Numbered from the stretch's first letter, positions 1-7,031 are shown. The stretch is DNA of 64,000 nucleotides from Mesorhizobium sp. M4B.F.Ca.ET.203.01.1.1 (GCF_004791025.1 NZ_SRUO01000005.1:124001-188000), one strand, 5' to 3'. Notes: generated from the letters alone by a model not told the origin. Numbers and translations are program-made.

Positions 1-75
1 AGCCTTGGACTGCTGCTGGCGGAAGCGGTTGATCTCTCGCTTGGCGGTGTTCTCGATCTGGCGGGGTTCGCCCAT
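1..75 (-). CDS. Prophage hypothetical protein, N-terminal fragment
   Basis: The ATG at 75 overlaps the TGA of the upstream 61-aa gene by one base (TGATG), which suggests translational coupling. Only 25 residues lie in the window; they are charged and Gln/Arg-rich (IENTAKREINRFRQQQ), probably helical. The gene runs off the left edge. It lies downstream of the putative late promoter, so it may begin the packaging/structural region, but no function can be read from this fragment. Confidence 0.5.
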   Translation of the reverse strand, partial: MGEPRQIENTAKREINRFRQQQSKA

Positions 76-260
76 CAGAAAAGCCGGTAGAGTTCGGCGC
101 GGTTCGAATAGAGAGCAGCCGCGAATTCCGGCTCCATCGGCGCTTGGCTCTCCTGCATCTTGCGAAAGGCGCGCATCAGGTCATTTGCCAGGATGTCGTT
201 GTCCGTGACGCGGTTAAGGCCGGCAACGAATGCGTCGTAGCGCTGCGCATCTTCGTTCAT
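75..260 (-). CDS. Small prophage protein, unknown function
   Basis: A 61-aa acidic protein (starts MNEDAQRYDAF, ends ELYRLF), mostly helical in appearance. The frame stays open further upstream, but this ATG follows a purine-rich GCGAGGCACG stretch and the upstream residues look random. It is the first clear ORF after the putative late promoter at 449-477, leaving a leader of about 180 nt. I do not recognise the family. Confidence 0.5.
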   Translation of the reverse strand: MNEDAQRYDAFVAGLNRVTDNDILANDLMRAFRKMQESQAPMEPEFAAALYSNRAELYRLF

Positions 261-481
261 CGTGCCTCGCTGTGGGTTTGCAGGCGGCTCCACGCGATCG
301 GGAGCGCTTACCCGTAGGCAATGCCGTTCACGGCGATGTCCGGTGCCTGCAAAGGGTGGATTTTGGCAAAGAGGTGGTGAGCGCTGGGAAGGTGAATTTC
401 CCGCTGATGAGCCGTGACGTGTCCCTGTCGCCCAAATCACCTCCAGAAAATATACAGGCGAAAGTTTTCTATTGCAAGCCC
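261..481 (-). promoter_or_regulatory. Putative prophage late promoter and leader
   Basis: Read on the minus strand, TTGCAA (477-472), a 17-nt spacer and TATATT (454-449) make a near-consensus sigma-70 promoter directly after the stop of the NusG-like gene. Transcription would start near 442 and run about 180 nt before the next ORF at 260. GGAGGTGA at 444-437 sits at the start point, too early to serve an evident start codon. The promoter match is read directly; the late role is inferred from position, as in lambda Q/pR'. Confidence 0.6.
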
Positions 482-1024
482 CTATGCAACCAGAAGCGTG
501 CCGTCGATTCCGATGGTTGTAAGCCCGGAAGAGTTGAGGCTATCGACCAGTCGCATAAGCTTCTTGTCGCCGAGATTGCGGGCGCGCTTGCGGATGGCCT
601 TCTGCTTGTTGAGGGCCTGCCGGTCGAAGTCGGCTTCAGACAGCGCCTCTGCCGTGCGCAACACCAGGATATCCCCCAGCGCTATGGGAAGCGGCTGCCC
701 GGCAACGCCGACGATACCAGCCACACCCGGCACTTCCTGGAGCTTGAGGAAGTTGCACGGTCCCTTGATGAACACATAGCCGGTTAGGAGCGCGAACCGC
801 CTTGCCTTCCAGAGATCGGTGCGGCGCCGATCTCGGATCAATCGCTTTTCGGCCGGCATGTAGTGGATGAACCCGGCATCGGTCAGCGCGCGCTCGATCG
901 CCGAGACGCTGGCGTTGAGGCTGGGGACGATGCGATAGCCCTTCACGCTCCGCGTCGTCTCGACGGCGAATTCGCGTTGCGGCATCTGAGCGCCGGCTGA
1001 TGTCCTGATCGCGTACCACGTCAT
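482..1024 (-). CDS. NusG-like transcription factor (phage-encoded)
   Basis: A 180-aa protein with an NGN domain: WYAIRTSAG at the start, a helix ending GFIHYMPAEK, the basic strand RFALLTGYVFIKG in place of the usual PLFPGYVF, and VPGVAGIVGVAGQPLPI. NusG and its paralogues (RfaH, LoaP, ActX) ride on RNA polymerase and change termination or pausing. The C-terminal third (from about residue 125) is basic and not clearly a KOW domain. It is the last gene before a strong promoter at 449-477, so the likely role is a late-gene antiterminator. ATG start at 1024. The family call is firm; the specific role is inference. Confidence 0.8.
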   Translation of the reverse strand: MTWYAIRTSAGAQMPQREFAVETTRSVKGYRIVPSLNASVSAIERALTDAGFIHYMPAEKRLIRDRRRTDLWKARRFALLTGYVFIKGPCNFLKLQEVPGVAGIVGVAGQPLPIALGDILVLRTAEALSEADFDRQALNKQKAIRKRARNLGDKKLMRLVDSLNSSGLTTIGIDGTLLVA

Positions 1025-1042
1025 AGCGCTATCCTCGCTGTC

Positions 1043-1309
1043 TTACGCGTCGATGCCCAAAACTGCACTGCATTTGCTGCAGCATGGGAGCCGCACCTTG
1101 GGATTTGAGTGATCGACAATCCACTGCTTGTCCCAGACGTGCTCGCAGGGGCGGTATTCATGTCCGCCGCACCAATCCGACCTATTGGTGATGGGCCAAT
1201 TAGCTCTGCCGTCTGAGTTGGCGTTTGGCGCTCGACGCCTGCAGGGTGCCGGGTCCGAAATCGTTCCCCAGAATTTACAGTTGCTGCATTCAGGAGCTGC
1301 CTTTGCCAT
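1043..1309 (-). CDS. Cysteine-rich small prophage protein, putative zinc-binding
   Basis: An 88-aa protein. An N-terminal CSNCKFW motif is followed by CRRRAP and a WCGGHE segment, a pattern seen in phage proteins that resemble short zinc ribbons; a second pair, CCSKC, lies near the C-terminus. The start at 1309 is supported by an upstream GGGGAC sequence. It lies between the GcrA-like and NusG-like genes on the same strand. Function unknown; zinc binding is inferred only from the cysteine pairs. Confidence 0.65.
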   Translation of the reverse strand: MAKAAPECSNCKFWGTISDPAPCRRRAPNANSDGRANWPITNRSDWCGGHEYRPCEHVWDKQWIVDHSNPKVRLPCCSKCSAVLGIDA

Positions 1310-1319
1310 GCTGTCCCCG

Positions 1320-1961
1320 TTAGGATTGCGGTTCGTGAAGGACGCCAAACCTGTTGGTGCGAGGCTGGACGGCGCGGCTTGCGTGATGCTCGCAATATGA
1401 GGTCTCAGTTGGGTGGCCGCAGAACAGGTGCAATTCGTCGCGGCCCGCATCATTGACCGGCCAGCGGCATTCATTGGCGTTGAGCATCATCAGCGGTTTG
1501 CCGCAAACGAATGGCCCCACAGATGAAACCGCATAGGCGGCCAAGCCTGGGTCGCGAGTGCGCGATTCTCTCTTGATGGCGATGGTGCTCGGATGCGGCT
1601 TGACAACCCGGGCTTTTGGCTGGGCTACATTACGAGGCCCATTCTTGCCCCAAAGCTTGCAGCCGAGGCGGTTAGCGCGCTTCATAGCGGAAGAGCGCGT
1701 CCTGCCCAGCGCCTCGGCGATATCCCGGCCAGACTTGCCGGCGAACGCCATTTCTCGAATAGTCCTGTCCTCTTCGGCAGAGAACCGAACAAGGCCGCCC
1801 CCTGCTGGCTTGCCGTTAAACCTGACATTCATGCGGCGAGCGCGCGACAGCACCGCAGATCGCGATCGGCCCATAACTCTTGCAGCCTTGGCGGCGCTGC
1901 GACCTTCCTCGATCATCTGCATCAGTTGCGAGGTTTCTTCAGGGGTCCAACTCGTTTCCAT
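1320..1961 (-). CDS. GcrA-like cell-cycle regulator (phage-encoded)
   Basis: A 213-aa protein with two tandem helix-turn-helix modules of the GcrA type at about residues 3-47 (WTPEE...SRSAVLSRARRM) and 58-102 (FSAEED...TRSSAMKRANRLG). A C-terminal segment at about 163-200 has the GcrA signature CRWPVND, FCG, SYCEHH and ends AVQP. GcrA is the alphaproteobacterial master regulator that binds sigma-70 and works best at promoters with CcrM-methylated GANTC. Chromosomal GcrA normally has one HTH; the duplicated HTH is unusual. The stop codon region overlaps no neighbour, but the ATG overlaps the next gene's stop by one base. A role in redirecting host transcription is inference. Confidence 0.8.
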   Translation of the reverse strand: METSWTPEETSQLMQMIEEGRSAAKAARVMGRSRSAVLSRARRMNVRFNGKPAGGGLVRFSAEEDRTIREMAFAGKSGRDIAEALGRTRSSAMKRANRLGCKLWGKNGPRNVAQPKARVVKPHPSTIAIKRESRTRDPGLAAYAVSSVGPFVCGKPLMMLNANECRWPVNDAGRDELHLFCGHPTETSYCEHHASRAVQPRTNRFGVLHEPQS

Positions 1962-2170
1962 CAGCGATGCCTCGCAAGGGCTGACCTACCAGGGAGTGGA
2001 TCGCCAAACATCCTGCCTGTGAGGCTGCGGGTGTCCGGAGGAATCTCGGCAAGGCGAGCCGCCACATCTGCAGCATCAATCCTACTGGCATAGGTAAGGC
2101 CGGCGGCCTTCTTTGCTGCCGTCATGGCTCGGTTGTCCGCATTGCGCCTGCGCTTATGATCAGTGCTCAT
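1961..2170 (-). CDS. Small basic prophage protein
   Basis: A 69-aa protein with a basic N-terminus (MSTDHKRRRNADNRAMTAAKK) and no recognised domain. Its start overlaps the stop of the upstream 70-aa gene by 4 bases (ATGA) and its stop overlaps the GcrA-like ATG, so all three are probably translated together. Function unknown. Confidence 0.5.
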   Translation of the reverse strand: MSTDHKRRRNADNRAMTAAKKAAGLTYASRIDAADVAARLAEIPPDTRSLTGRMFGDPLPGRSALARHR

Positions 2171-2379
2171 GGCCGCTCACCGTAGGGGCTGGGGAGGCCG
2201 TGGCGACGGCTGCGCTCATTGTTGACCCAACGAAGTGCAGTGCGTTCCTTGACGTGGTAGCGGGCCGCCAATCGTTGCGTATCCCAGCCCGCCATGAACT
2301 TGTCGTAAGCGTTGATCTGCATCGGATGAGCGTATTGCTCCTCCTCGTCGTATAGCTTCCCTGCGTAAGCGACTAGCAT
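2167..2379 (-). CDS. Small HTH-like prophage protein
   Basis: A 70-aa protein. The middle (MAGWDTQRLAARYHVKERTALRWVN) has the spacing of a helix-turn-helix with a recognition helix ending RWVN, so DNA binding is likely but not shown. The start at 2379 is preferred over upstream in-frame codons because the residues beyond it look random. It ends with an ATGA overlap into the next gene. Confidence 0.55.
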   Translation of the reverse strand: MLVAYAGKLYDEEEQYAHPMQINAYDKFMAGWDTQRLAARYHVKERTALRWVNNERSRRHGLPSPYGERP

Positions 2380-2384
2380 GGTGG

Positions 2385-2864
2385 TTACTCCGCTGCTGCT
2401 TGAGAATTGGCCGGCCCGTAGACGATGCCTAGCGATGCAATCCAGATCGCCCCGGTCGGGACTTCCTTGTTGGCGCTCAGTTTTTTCCACTGGTCGAAAT
2501 TGATGCCTTCGAAGAGGACCTTGCGGTTGGCATTCTCGGCCAAGCGCTTCTGCTGCCTGATTTGGAACGGCGCCAGCGGGCCGGGAAAATAGCGAGGAAC
2601 CGGCAAGGATCTCTGCGGCTTCGGGTTGGCGTGTTCCTGACGCTTGCGGGCTTCCTGAGCGAACCTTGCGGGCGTCGGGGCGTAGTCAGCCGATTGTCCC
2701 TCGACAAGGCCTGCATTGAACCGCCTCGCTGCCTCAATGATGGCTGCTGGTGATAGGCCCTGAATAGCCAATTCGAAGGCGCTGATCGTCAGGTCTGGGT
2801 TCCCTGCCGTCAGCGGAAACCCCTCCAACATCCGTGTCAGTTCGAGATACGCTTGCTGATCCAT
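2385..2864 (-). CDS. Prophage replication-region protein, unknown
   Basis: A 159-aa protein starting MDQQAYLELTRMLEGF. Residues 25-75 contain an AAIIEAARRFNAG...APTPARFAQEAR segment that resembles a motif common in phage replication-region proteins; the rest is basic. The start lies 131 bases inside the 3' end of the upstream reading frame, an unusually long overlap, and the downstream frame has the more protein-like sequence there. It probably acts with the upstream protein in replication initiation or helicase loading; that is inference from context. Confidence 0.6.
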   Translation of the reverse strand: MDQQAYLELTRMLEGFPLTAGNPDLTISAFELAIQGLSPAAIIEAARRFNAGLVEGQSADYAPTPARFAQEARKRQEHANPKPQRSLPVPRYFPGPLAPFQIRQQKRLAENANRKVLFEGINFDQWKKLSANKEVPTGAIWIASLGIVYGPANSQAAAE

Positions 2865-3135
2865 TGAACCTGTCCATCGCGACATCTGTGAAAGTGCGTC
2901 TGCGGCTTGTTTCCCTTGGAACGGTGGCCCACTCATCGTCCCAGCATTCGCCATTGAGCCATGTCGCGGGGTGCTTGAAGTCGATGCGCTCTGGCTTGAA
3001 GCGGATGTAGTCTGCGATTGCCGCCAGCATGGTTTCGAGCGTCGTCTTGCGAATGGCTTTGTCGAACGCCGATCTGGCGTGGCCCTTTGCCACTCGGCGC
3101 GGATAGGCTGACCAGAAAGCATCGAAGTCGGTCAT
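2734..3135 (-). CDS. Phage replication protein-like, domain fragment
   Basis: A 133-aa protein starting MTDFDAFWSAYPRRVAKG and containing ATWLNGECWDDE. This pair (FWxAYPRR ... ATWLNxExWxDE) is the C-terminal module of many lambda O-like phage replication initiators. The N-terminal winged-helix half of those proteins is absent, so this is either a short stand-alone version or a remnant. The last 40 residues look random and overlap the next gene. ATG at 3135 overlaps the rusA stop by 4 bases. Confidence 0.6.
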   Translation of the reverse strand: MTDFDAFWSAYPRRVAKGHARSAFDKAIRKTTLETMLAAIADYIRFKPERIDFKHPATWLNGECWDDEWATVPRETSRRRTFTDVAMDRFNGSASVSRTDTDVGGVSADGREPRPDDQRLRIGYSGPITSSHH

Positions 3136-3488
3136 GCTGCCTCCAGTTCAATGCGCACGGCGCCGCCCTTGCGAGGCGCTTCCCGCCTGATGGCGATCTG
3201 CCACTTGCTGTCGTCCACGCCGATCACGTCGGCGATGCCGTCGAGATAGCTTTTGATGGATGACAGCATGCCGTCCACGTCGCGGCGGCGATTGTCAGGC
3301 GGCGAGAAGATTGCCGTCACCTTCAGATCCTGCGGAATGTCTGGATCATTGCGCCGAACACCGGCTGTAAGCGTCATGCCCCAGCCGAGCGTGCGACACT
3401 GCTTTGCTGCCTTGGCGCGCTTCGACCAATGCACCCTGGCATTCGGGTGCAATTCGCGTGGCGGCCACGGGAGGTCAACGCGGATCAT
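3132..3488 (-). CDS. rusA: RusA-family Holliday junction resolvase
   Basis: A 118-aa protein. The family signature is clear: an N-terminal PWPPRELHPNARVHW segment, then PPDNRRRDVDGMLSSIKSYLDGIADVIGVDDS, which carries the acidic residues that coordinate magnesium. RusA resolves Holliday junctions and branched DNA made during phage recombination and replication. Length matches the family (about 120 aa). It sits in the leftward operon with 4-base overlaps on both sides. Confidence 0.9.
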   Translation of the reverse strand: MIRVDLPWPPRELHPNARVHWSKRAKAAKQCRTLGWGMTLTAGVRRNDPDIPQDLKVTAIFSPPDNRRRDVDGMLSSIKSYLDGIADVIGVDDSKWQIAIRREAPRKGGAVRIELEAA

Positions 3489-3685
3489 CCCAGCAGCGCC
3501 TCGCAGGCCCTATACAGGCAATACGCCGCGCCAAATGCAGCACCGAAGCCGACAAGCACGATAGGGATCAGCCCGCGCCAGAGGGGTATGCGGGTTTCTT
3601 CCTCGATCTCCGGTTCGTAGTGCCCGGTTGATGTGTCGTAGTTGTAGACAAGCCCGTCATGGGCGATGAAGCGGTGGTGTTTCAT
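3485..3685 (-). CDS. Small prophage membrane protein
   Basis: A 66-aa protein with a soluble, acidic N-terminal half (MKHHRFIAHDGLVYNYD) and one C-terminal membrane segment (IPIVLVGFGAAFGAAYCLY). The ATG at 3685 lies 2 bases past the stop of the lipoprotein gene, and its stop overlaps the rusA start (ATGA). It might be a lysis accessory or superinfection-exclusion protein; nothing in the sequence decides this. Confidence 0.55.
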   Translation of the reverse strand: MKHHRFIAHDGLVYNYDTSTGHYEPEIEEETRIPLWRGLIPIVLVGFGAAFGAAYCLYRACEALLG

Positions 3686-3687
3686 GG

Positions 3688-4080
3688 CTACCTCACATCG
3701 ATGTCGGGGATGATCGTGGATGGCTTGAACACCACTCGATAGTGATAGGTGCTGACGCCGGCCGCCTCGATCTGCTCCGCGAAATACGTCACGTTGTCTG
3801 AGAGGCCCAGGAAGTGTTTCTTGTAGGCGTTGGGGCCGGTTTTGCATGTGACCGACAGTTGCCGCAAACCATCGAAGTTGCCGAGGGAGCAAAGCCCCTC
3901 AACGGTCAGGATGTAGTCGCCGGTGATGCCGTTATAGAAAACGATGCGACGATTGATCTCGAACATGTCGGCAGCGGTCGAAAGGTTCTTGCTGGCGACG
4001 TTGGCTTCATTGGTGCACGCGGCGATGACGGTGGCAGAGCCGATCAGCGCAGATGCAATCAGTGCTCGCTTGATATTCAT
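3688..4080 (-). CDS. Phage-encoded lipoprotein
   Basis: A 130-aa protein with a lipoprotein signal peptide: basic MNIKR, hydrophobic core, and lipobox VIAAC at residues 18-22. The mature part (NLSTAADMFEINRRIVFYNGITGDYILTVEG...) looks beta-rich and matches my memory of a beta-sandwich lipoprotein found in phages of Rhizobiales. Prophage lipoproteins often alter the cell surface or block superinfection; that role is inferred. Confidence 0.7.
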   Translation of the reverse strand: MNIKRALIASALIGSATVIAACTNEANVASKNLSTAADMFEINRRIVFYNGITGDYILTVEGLCSLGNFDGLRQLSVTCKTGPNAYKKHFLGLSDNVTYFAEQIEAAGVSTYHYRVVFKPSTIIPDIDVR

Positions 4081-4095
4081 TTCGGTTCCTCTTTC

Positions 4096-4521
4096 TCAGC
4101 CCATGCGATCAATGCTGTCCCGAGTGTCTGAGCGCCCGAGCCCCAGGCGATCAATTTCCGGCCCGTAGCGATCGCCACCGATTTCACGCAGGCGCGCAGC
4201 AAGGACGGCCGCCTGTTGTCTGGCGATGAATGCTTCATGTCTGGCACGATCCAAACCCTCCTCGTTGTGGCGCTCGACGGCCTCACGGATGGCATCCGCG
4301 AGATCAGCGGGCACCCGCTTGATCTTCTTCCACCGCAGTCTTTCGACCACCGTGTGAGGCAGGCGCGCCGCACGCGCTGCCTTCCTGACTTGCTCTTTGG
4401 CCGAGCCGTCCCCACCCAACAAACGGACGGCTGAAGCCATTTCCAACTGGATGCTCTCTACTCGCATCATTTCTCTATCGCGCCGTGGAATTTCCCGGTC
4501 GCGCCTCTGGTTTTCCGCCAT
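4096..4521 (-). CDS. Prophage hypothetical protein, putative DNA-associated
   Basis: A 141-aa basic, helical protein. The start at 4521 is chosen because AGAGGAAAA precedes it at good spacing. The central region (SAKEQVRKAARAARLPHTVVERLRWKKIKRVPADLADAIREAVE) resembles a small DNA-binding fold with a recognition-like helix, but I cannot name the family. It may be the first gene of the replication block. Confidence 0.55.
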   Translation of the reverse strand: MAENQRRDREIPRRDREMMRVESIQLEMASAVRLLGGDGSAKEQVRKAARAARLPHTVVERLRWKKIKRVPADLADAIREAVERHNEEGLDRARHEAFIARQQAAVLAARLREIGGDRYGPEIDRLGLGRSDTRDSIDRMG

Positions 4522-4597
4522 TTGGAATTTTCCTCTTGCTACCTTCGTGGCGTTCGAAGTGAGCAACTAAGCCAGCGCCGCTGGCGGATTGGGAAAG

Positions 4598-4792
4598 ATG
4601 TACTTGACCCACGACAACTGGAGAGAAACGGAAAGCGTGGGTGATGCTGTTCGCCGCCTCACTGCAATGATCGACGAACGGAATGCGAAGAAACGAAAAC
4701 ACCTTGCCGGCGGGTGCTTGGGGCCGGCAGAAATTCAGGATCGTCCGCTGTCCCCGGACGAAAAGGCGGCTGGCGAGAGCGACAGGGGTTAA
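4598..4792 (+). CDS. Possible small prophage ORF
   Basis: A 64-aa ORF on the strand opposite to its neighbours, in a 490-base gap (4522-5011). The first 35 residues (MYLTHDNWRETESVGDAVRRL...) look protein-like and a GGGAAAG lies just before the ATG. Its TAA overlaps an ATG at 4792 that opens a further 59-codon frame, and a third frame is open to 5009, so the region could also be a frame-shifted older gene. Low confidence; otherwise I see nothing in this gap. Confidence 0.3.
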   Translation: MYLTHDNWRETESVGDAVRRLTAMIDERNAKKRKHLAGGCLGPAEIQDRPLSPDEKAAGESDRG

Positions 4793-5011
4793 TGCGCTTC
4801 AAGCGGCGGGCCAGTCTACGCCAGACAGGGAGGATGCTGGCGATCACGCTGCCCAAGGGGAACCATGCAGCGGATTGGAAGGGGGTGGCGGACGCGCGGA
4901 TTTCGGGGGAGGAAGTTTCAGTCAGAGGTACAAGGACACCGCGCGCCCTACCTTGGACGAGCCCTTGCTGACAGATCGCGCGAAAAGACACGCTCCAGAG
5001 GATTGGTGATG

Positions 5012-5341
5012 TCACGCGTCCTCCTTAATCCGAACGTGCGGATTGCGAAGGATACGGTTGAATACTTCGATGGATGTCTTATGGCGCTTGACGGGACGGA
5101 ACCGCTCAATGCCGAAGGGACGTTCTCTGCCGTCCTTCAGGCGCTTCAGATTCGATGTTGCCTCTTGGAGAAGAACTCCGAGTACTCCCTCTCCGTCCGT
5201 CTGGAAGGCCCTGATGGTGTAGACTTGGCCGGCCTTGAGTGGCGTGCCCATCCTGGCCCTGTATGGATAGCGGTCCACATGCGCTGGTTGATCGTCAACG
5301 CAAACCACCTTCATGCCGACGTGCCAGCTTGCGTAGCTCAT
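5012..5341 (-). CDS. Prophage hypothetical protein
   Basis: A 109-aa protein starting MSYASWHVGMKVVCVDD with a good GGGAGG ribosome-binding site 6 bases before the ATG. The N-terminal half (KAGQVYTIRAFQTDGEGVLGVLLQE) looks like a small beta-barrel and the C-terminal end (ERFRPVKRHKTSIEVFNRIL) is helical and basic. Proteins of this shape occur in rhizobial phages. Function unknown. Confidence 0.65.
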   Translation of the reverse strand: MSYASWHVGMKVVCVDDQPAHVDRYPYRARMGTPLKAGQVYTIRAFQTDGEGVLGVLLQEATSNLKRLKDGRERPFGIERFRPVKRHKTSIEVFNRILRNPHVRIKEDA

Positions 5342-5550
5342 GCGCGCCTCCCGCTTGCATCATCTGTTATTGACGCGACAGATATTTCTTTGCAGCCGCA
5401 AGGCATTAGCGGCTCCTAACTAAAGCAGGACGCGAAACGTTCACGCCGAGATTGCAGCCGTTAACGCGACCGTTACCTTTTCCACAGGTGAGTGTTAGAA
5501 AATCTGAAAGCGCGCTTGCGAACGTGTCCAGAAATGTCTCAGCCTGAACG

Positions 5551-5581
5551 TGCGGGGAACAATACCAACAACCTCCCCGCA
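5551..5581 (+). promoter_or_regulatory. Hairpin in the leader of the 87-aa gene
   Basis: TGCGGGGA (5551-5558) and TCCCCGCA (5574-5581) form a perfect 8-bp stem with a 15-nt loop, seven bases before the GGGAGG ribosome-binding site of the next gene. No T-run follows, so it is not a typical terminator. It could limit translation of the gene at 5598 or protect its mRNA. Confidence 0.4.
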
Positions 5582-5597
5582 GGTTTGGGAGGCAACC

Positions 5598-5861
5598 ATG
5601 GGCATTGCCCTTGTCGAGCCGGCCATTGTGCCGGATACCTTCGTCACCGGACGCTTGCAGCCAGAGGATCTTGGAAACGGGAACCTCCGCATGACTTTCT
5701 ATGTCACGCAGCGGTCCTTGGATGGCATCTCCGACGAATGCGTGATCGTCGCCAGGCTGGTGATCTCGTCCGAGACTGTGAAGTCCCTGATACCCTCCAC
5801 GATGAAGGCTCTTGGGATTTCCTGCTCTGGATGCGAGCGACTGAGGGTGCTGGCGCATTAG
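5598..5861 (+). CDS. Prophage hypothetical protein near cro
   Basis: An 87-aa protein starting MGIALVEPAIVPDTFVTG, with a strong GGGAGG site. It is the only well-supported plus-strand gene left of the immunity region and runs toward the Cro-like gene; their last 4 bases overlap tail to tail. The sequence alternates beta-like and helical stretches with two cysteines near the end (ISCSGCERL). I do not recognise it. Confidence 0.6.
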   Translation: MGIALVEPAIVPDTFVTGRLQPEDLGNGNLRMTFYVTQRSLDGISDECVIVARLVISSETVKSLIPSTMKALGISCSGCERLRVLAH

Positions 5862-6079
5862 GCATCCATCCCCTCGAACAGGTCGGGACGGAGTTGCTGG
5901 CGCGGGATGCCGGTGATGTCCTCAAATTCCTTAAGGCGCTTGGCGGGGAGCGGAACCTCCCCGTTCTCCCATCGGATGATCGTGGCCTTGTTGACGCCGA
6001 AGAGTGCGGCAACCTCGTCAAGCTTGCGCTTGGCGGTGCCTTTTTTCCTGAAGGAGGCGAAAGCGGTTTTGGTTGGCAT
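5858..6079 (-). CDS. Cro-like HTH regulator
   Basis: A 73-aa protein with one helix-turn-helix of the Cro/CI type: KLDEVAALFGVNKATIIRWENGEVPLPAKRLKEFEDITG. Size and the RWENGEVPLP turn fit Cro-family proteins. It is divergent from the repressor-like gene at 6174, and the 94-bp gap between them holds two copies of the operator motif. It is the first gene of the leftward operon, the usual position of cro. The Cro versus repressor assignment rests on position. Confidence 0.75.
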   Translation of the reverse strand: MPTKTAFASFRKKGTAKRKLDEVAALFGVNKATIIRWENGEVPLPAKRLKEFEDITGIPRQQLRPDLFEGMDA

Positions 6080-6088
6080 TCCCTACAT

Positions 6089-6139
6089 TTCGCAGATTAT
6101 GCGAATAATGTAAAGAGCAAAGTTCGCACGTTGTGCAGA
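6089..6139. promoter_or_regulatory. Two prophage operator sites between cro and repressor
   Basis: TTCGCAGATTATGCGAA at 6089-6105 is a perfect 6-5-6 inverted repeat. A second site at 6123-6139 reads TTCGCA-CGTTG-TGCAGA, matching the left half exactly and four of six bases on the right. Centre-to-centre distance is 34 bp. The same motif recurs at 7032 and 7075, which supports a shared regulator. Confidence 0.75.
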
Positions 6140-6173
6140 CGACACGTTTTTCCGCTTTGGTAAAATCTGCGAC

Positions 6174-6551
6174 ATGCCAAAGCCTGTCCGCCTACGCACC
6201 AAACCACGCGCCAACATTGAACCGGCGTTCGATCCCTCGAAGCCGTCCGAACTCAAGATCCATTATATCGGCGAGTGGATGGAGCATCGGGAGAAGACCG
6301 TGAAGGACATGGTGGAGGCTTTGGACCTCTCGACCCCCAGCCAGGTTTACCGATGGCTGAAAGGCCAGAAGCCCCACAATGATGAGCTGGTCAGGATTGC
6401 CGCCTTTCTGGAGACCGAGCCGGAATCCCTTCTTCGCCATCCTCTTGACGATTGGATGACCCGATTTTTCAGGGGCCGTTCCGAGGAAGAGAAAAGGGCG
6501 ATCGTTGAAATGATGCAAAAGGCTTGGGGCCGAACTGGTACCAATGGGTAA
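6174..6551 (+). CDS. Prophage repressor-like HTH protein
   Basis: A 125-aa protein with an XRE-type helix-turn-helix at about residues 41-85 (KTVKDMVEALDLSTPSQVYRWLKGQKPHNDELVRIAAFL). There is no LexA/CI-type peptidase domain, so it could not be cleaved by RecA in the lambda manner. A tail (DDWMTRFFRGRSEEEKRAIVEMMQKAW) may mediate dimerisation. It is divergent from the Cro-like gene with operator sites between them, the position of a CI-type repressor. The start at 6174 is the only reasonable ATG. Confidence 0.75.
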   Translation: MPKPVRLRTKPRANIEPAFDPSKPSELKIHYIGEWMEHREKTVKDMVEALDLSTPSQVYRWLKGQKPHNDELVRIAAFLETEPESLLRHPLDDWMTRFFRGRSEEEKRAIVEMMQKAWGRTGTNG

Positions 6552-6879
6552 TAGGATATCAAAGACGGAGGGTGAGGTAGCTCACGTCTGTCCCATCCGA
6601 TTCCGCAGTTCTGTAGCCTACAGGCTCGACACACATTATCGACCAAGATGGATGCCGGATGCTCCCGGCGGCTCCTGAGGGTCTTGCGCTCCTGGTAGAT
6701 CGGGCATTGGCGCCCAAACCTCACCGCTTTCGTCGTTTATCCACCCTTGCGGGGCGCTCAGGGCCGTCCGAGCCCGCGTGTCTCACCTTATGCACTTTCC
6801 TATGCGGGTTAGCCCTCGATGAGCGGCATCTCCGCATGCGCCGGTTTTGTGGAAGGACCGGCAACCCGATGGCGACGCC

Positions 6880-6906
6880 TTGACAGCAGCAGCGTAATGT
6901 TATAAC
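6880..6906 (+). promoter_or_regulatory. Putative promoter of a prophage small RNA
   Basis: TTGACA (6880-6885), a 15-nt spacer and TATAAC (6901-6906). The spacer is two bases short of ideal but both hexamers are good. No start codon with a ribosome-binding site follows before the terminator at 6960-6995, which suggests a non-coding transcript. Confidence 0.45.
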
Positions 6907-6912
6907 AAAGCT

Positions 6913-6996
6913 ACCAGTTGATGGTTGCAGGTCTCGCCAAAGAAATTCACCATCAGCTCGCCCCGGCGTCTCGTCAACGCGCGGGGCTTTTCCTTT
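6913..6996 (+). ncRNA. Candidate prophage small RNA with terminator
   Basis: Promoter-like hexamers at 6880-6906 predict a start near 6913. The transcript would carry stem-loop 1, TGATGGT (6919-6925) with ACCATCA (6949-6955), and stem-loop 2, GCCCCG-GCGT (6960-6969) with ACGC-G-CGGGGC (6977-6987), followed by TTTTCCTTTTC, a rho-independent terminator. Length is about 84 nt and there is no ORF. It also ends any read-through from the repressor gene. The rest of 6552-7031 shows nothing else I can identify. Confidence 0.45.
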
Positions 6997-6998
6997 TC
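6960..6998 (+). terminator. Rho-independent terminator
   Basis: A 10-bp GC-rich stem with one bulged G and a 7-nt loop, followed by TTTTCCTTTTC. It separates the repressor unit and the candidate small RNA from the operator-controlled rightward operon. Confidence 0.7.
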
Positions 6999-7031
6999 TG
7001 CCACAGGCGATTCCGGCGTTCAAGAAAATAA

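Noticed and set aside
4683..5009. A 108-codon plus-strand frame
   Set aside because: No good start signal; composition is Gly/Arg-rich and three frames are open here, so the support is too weak.
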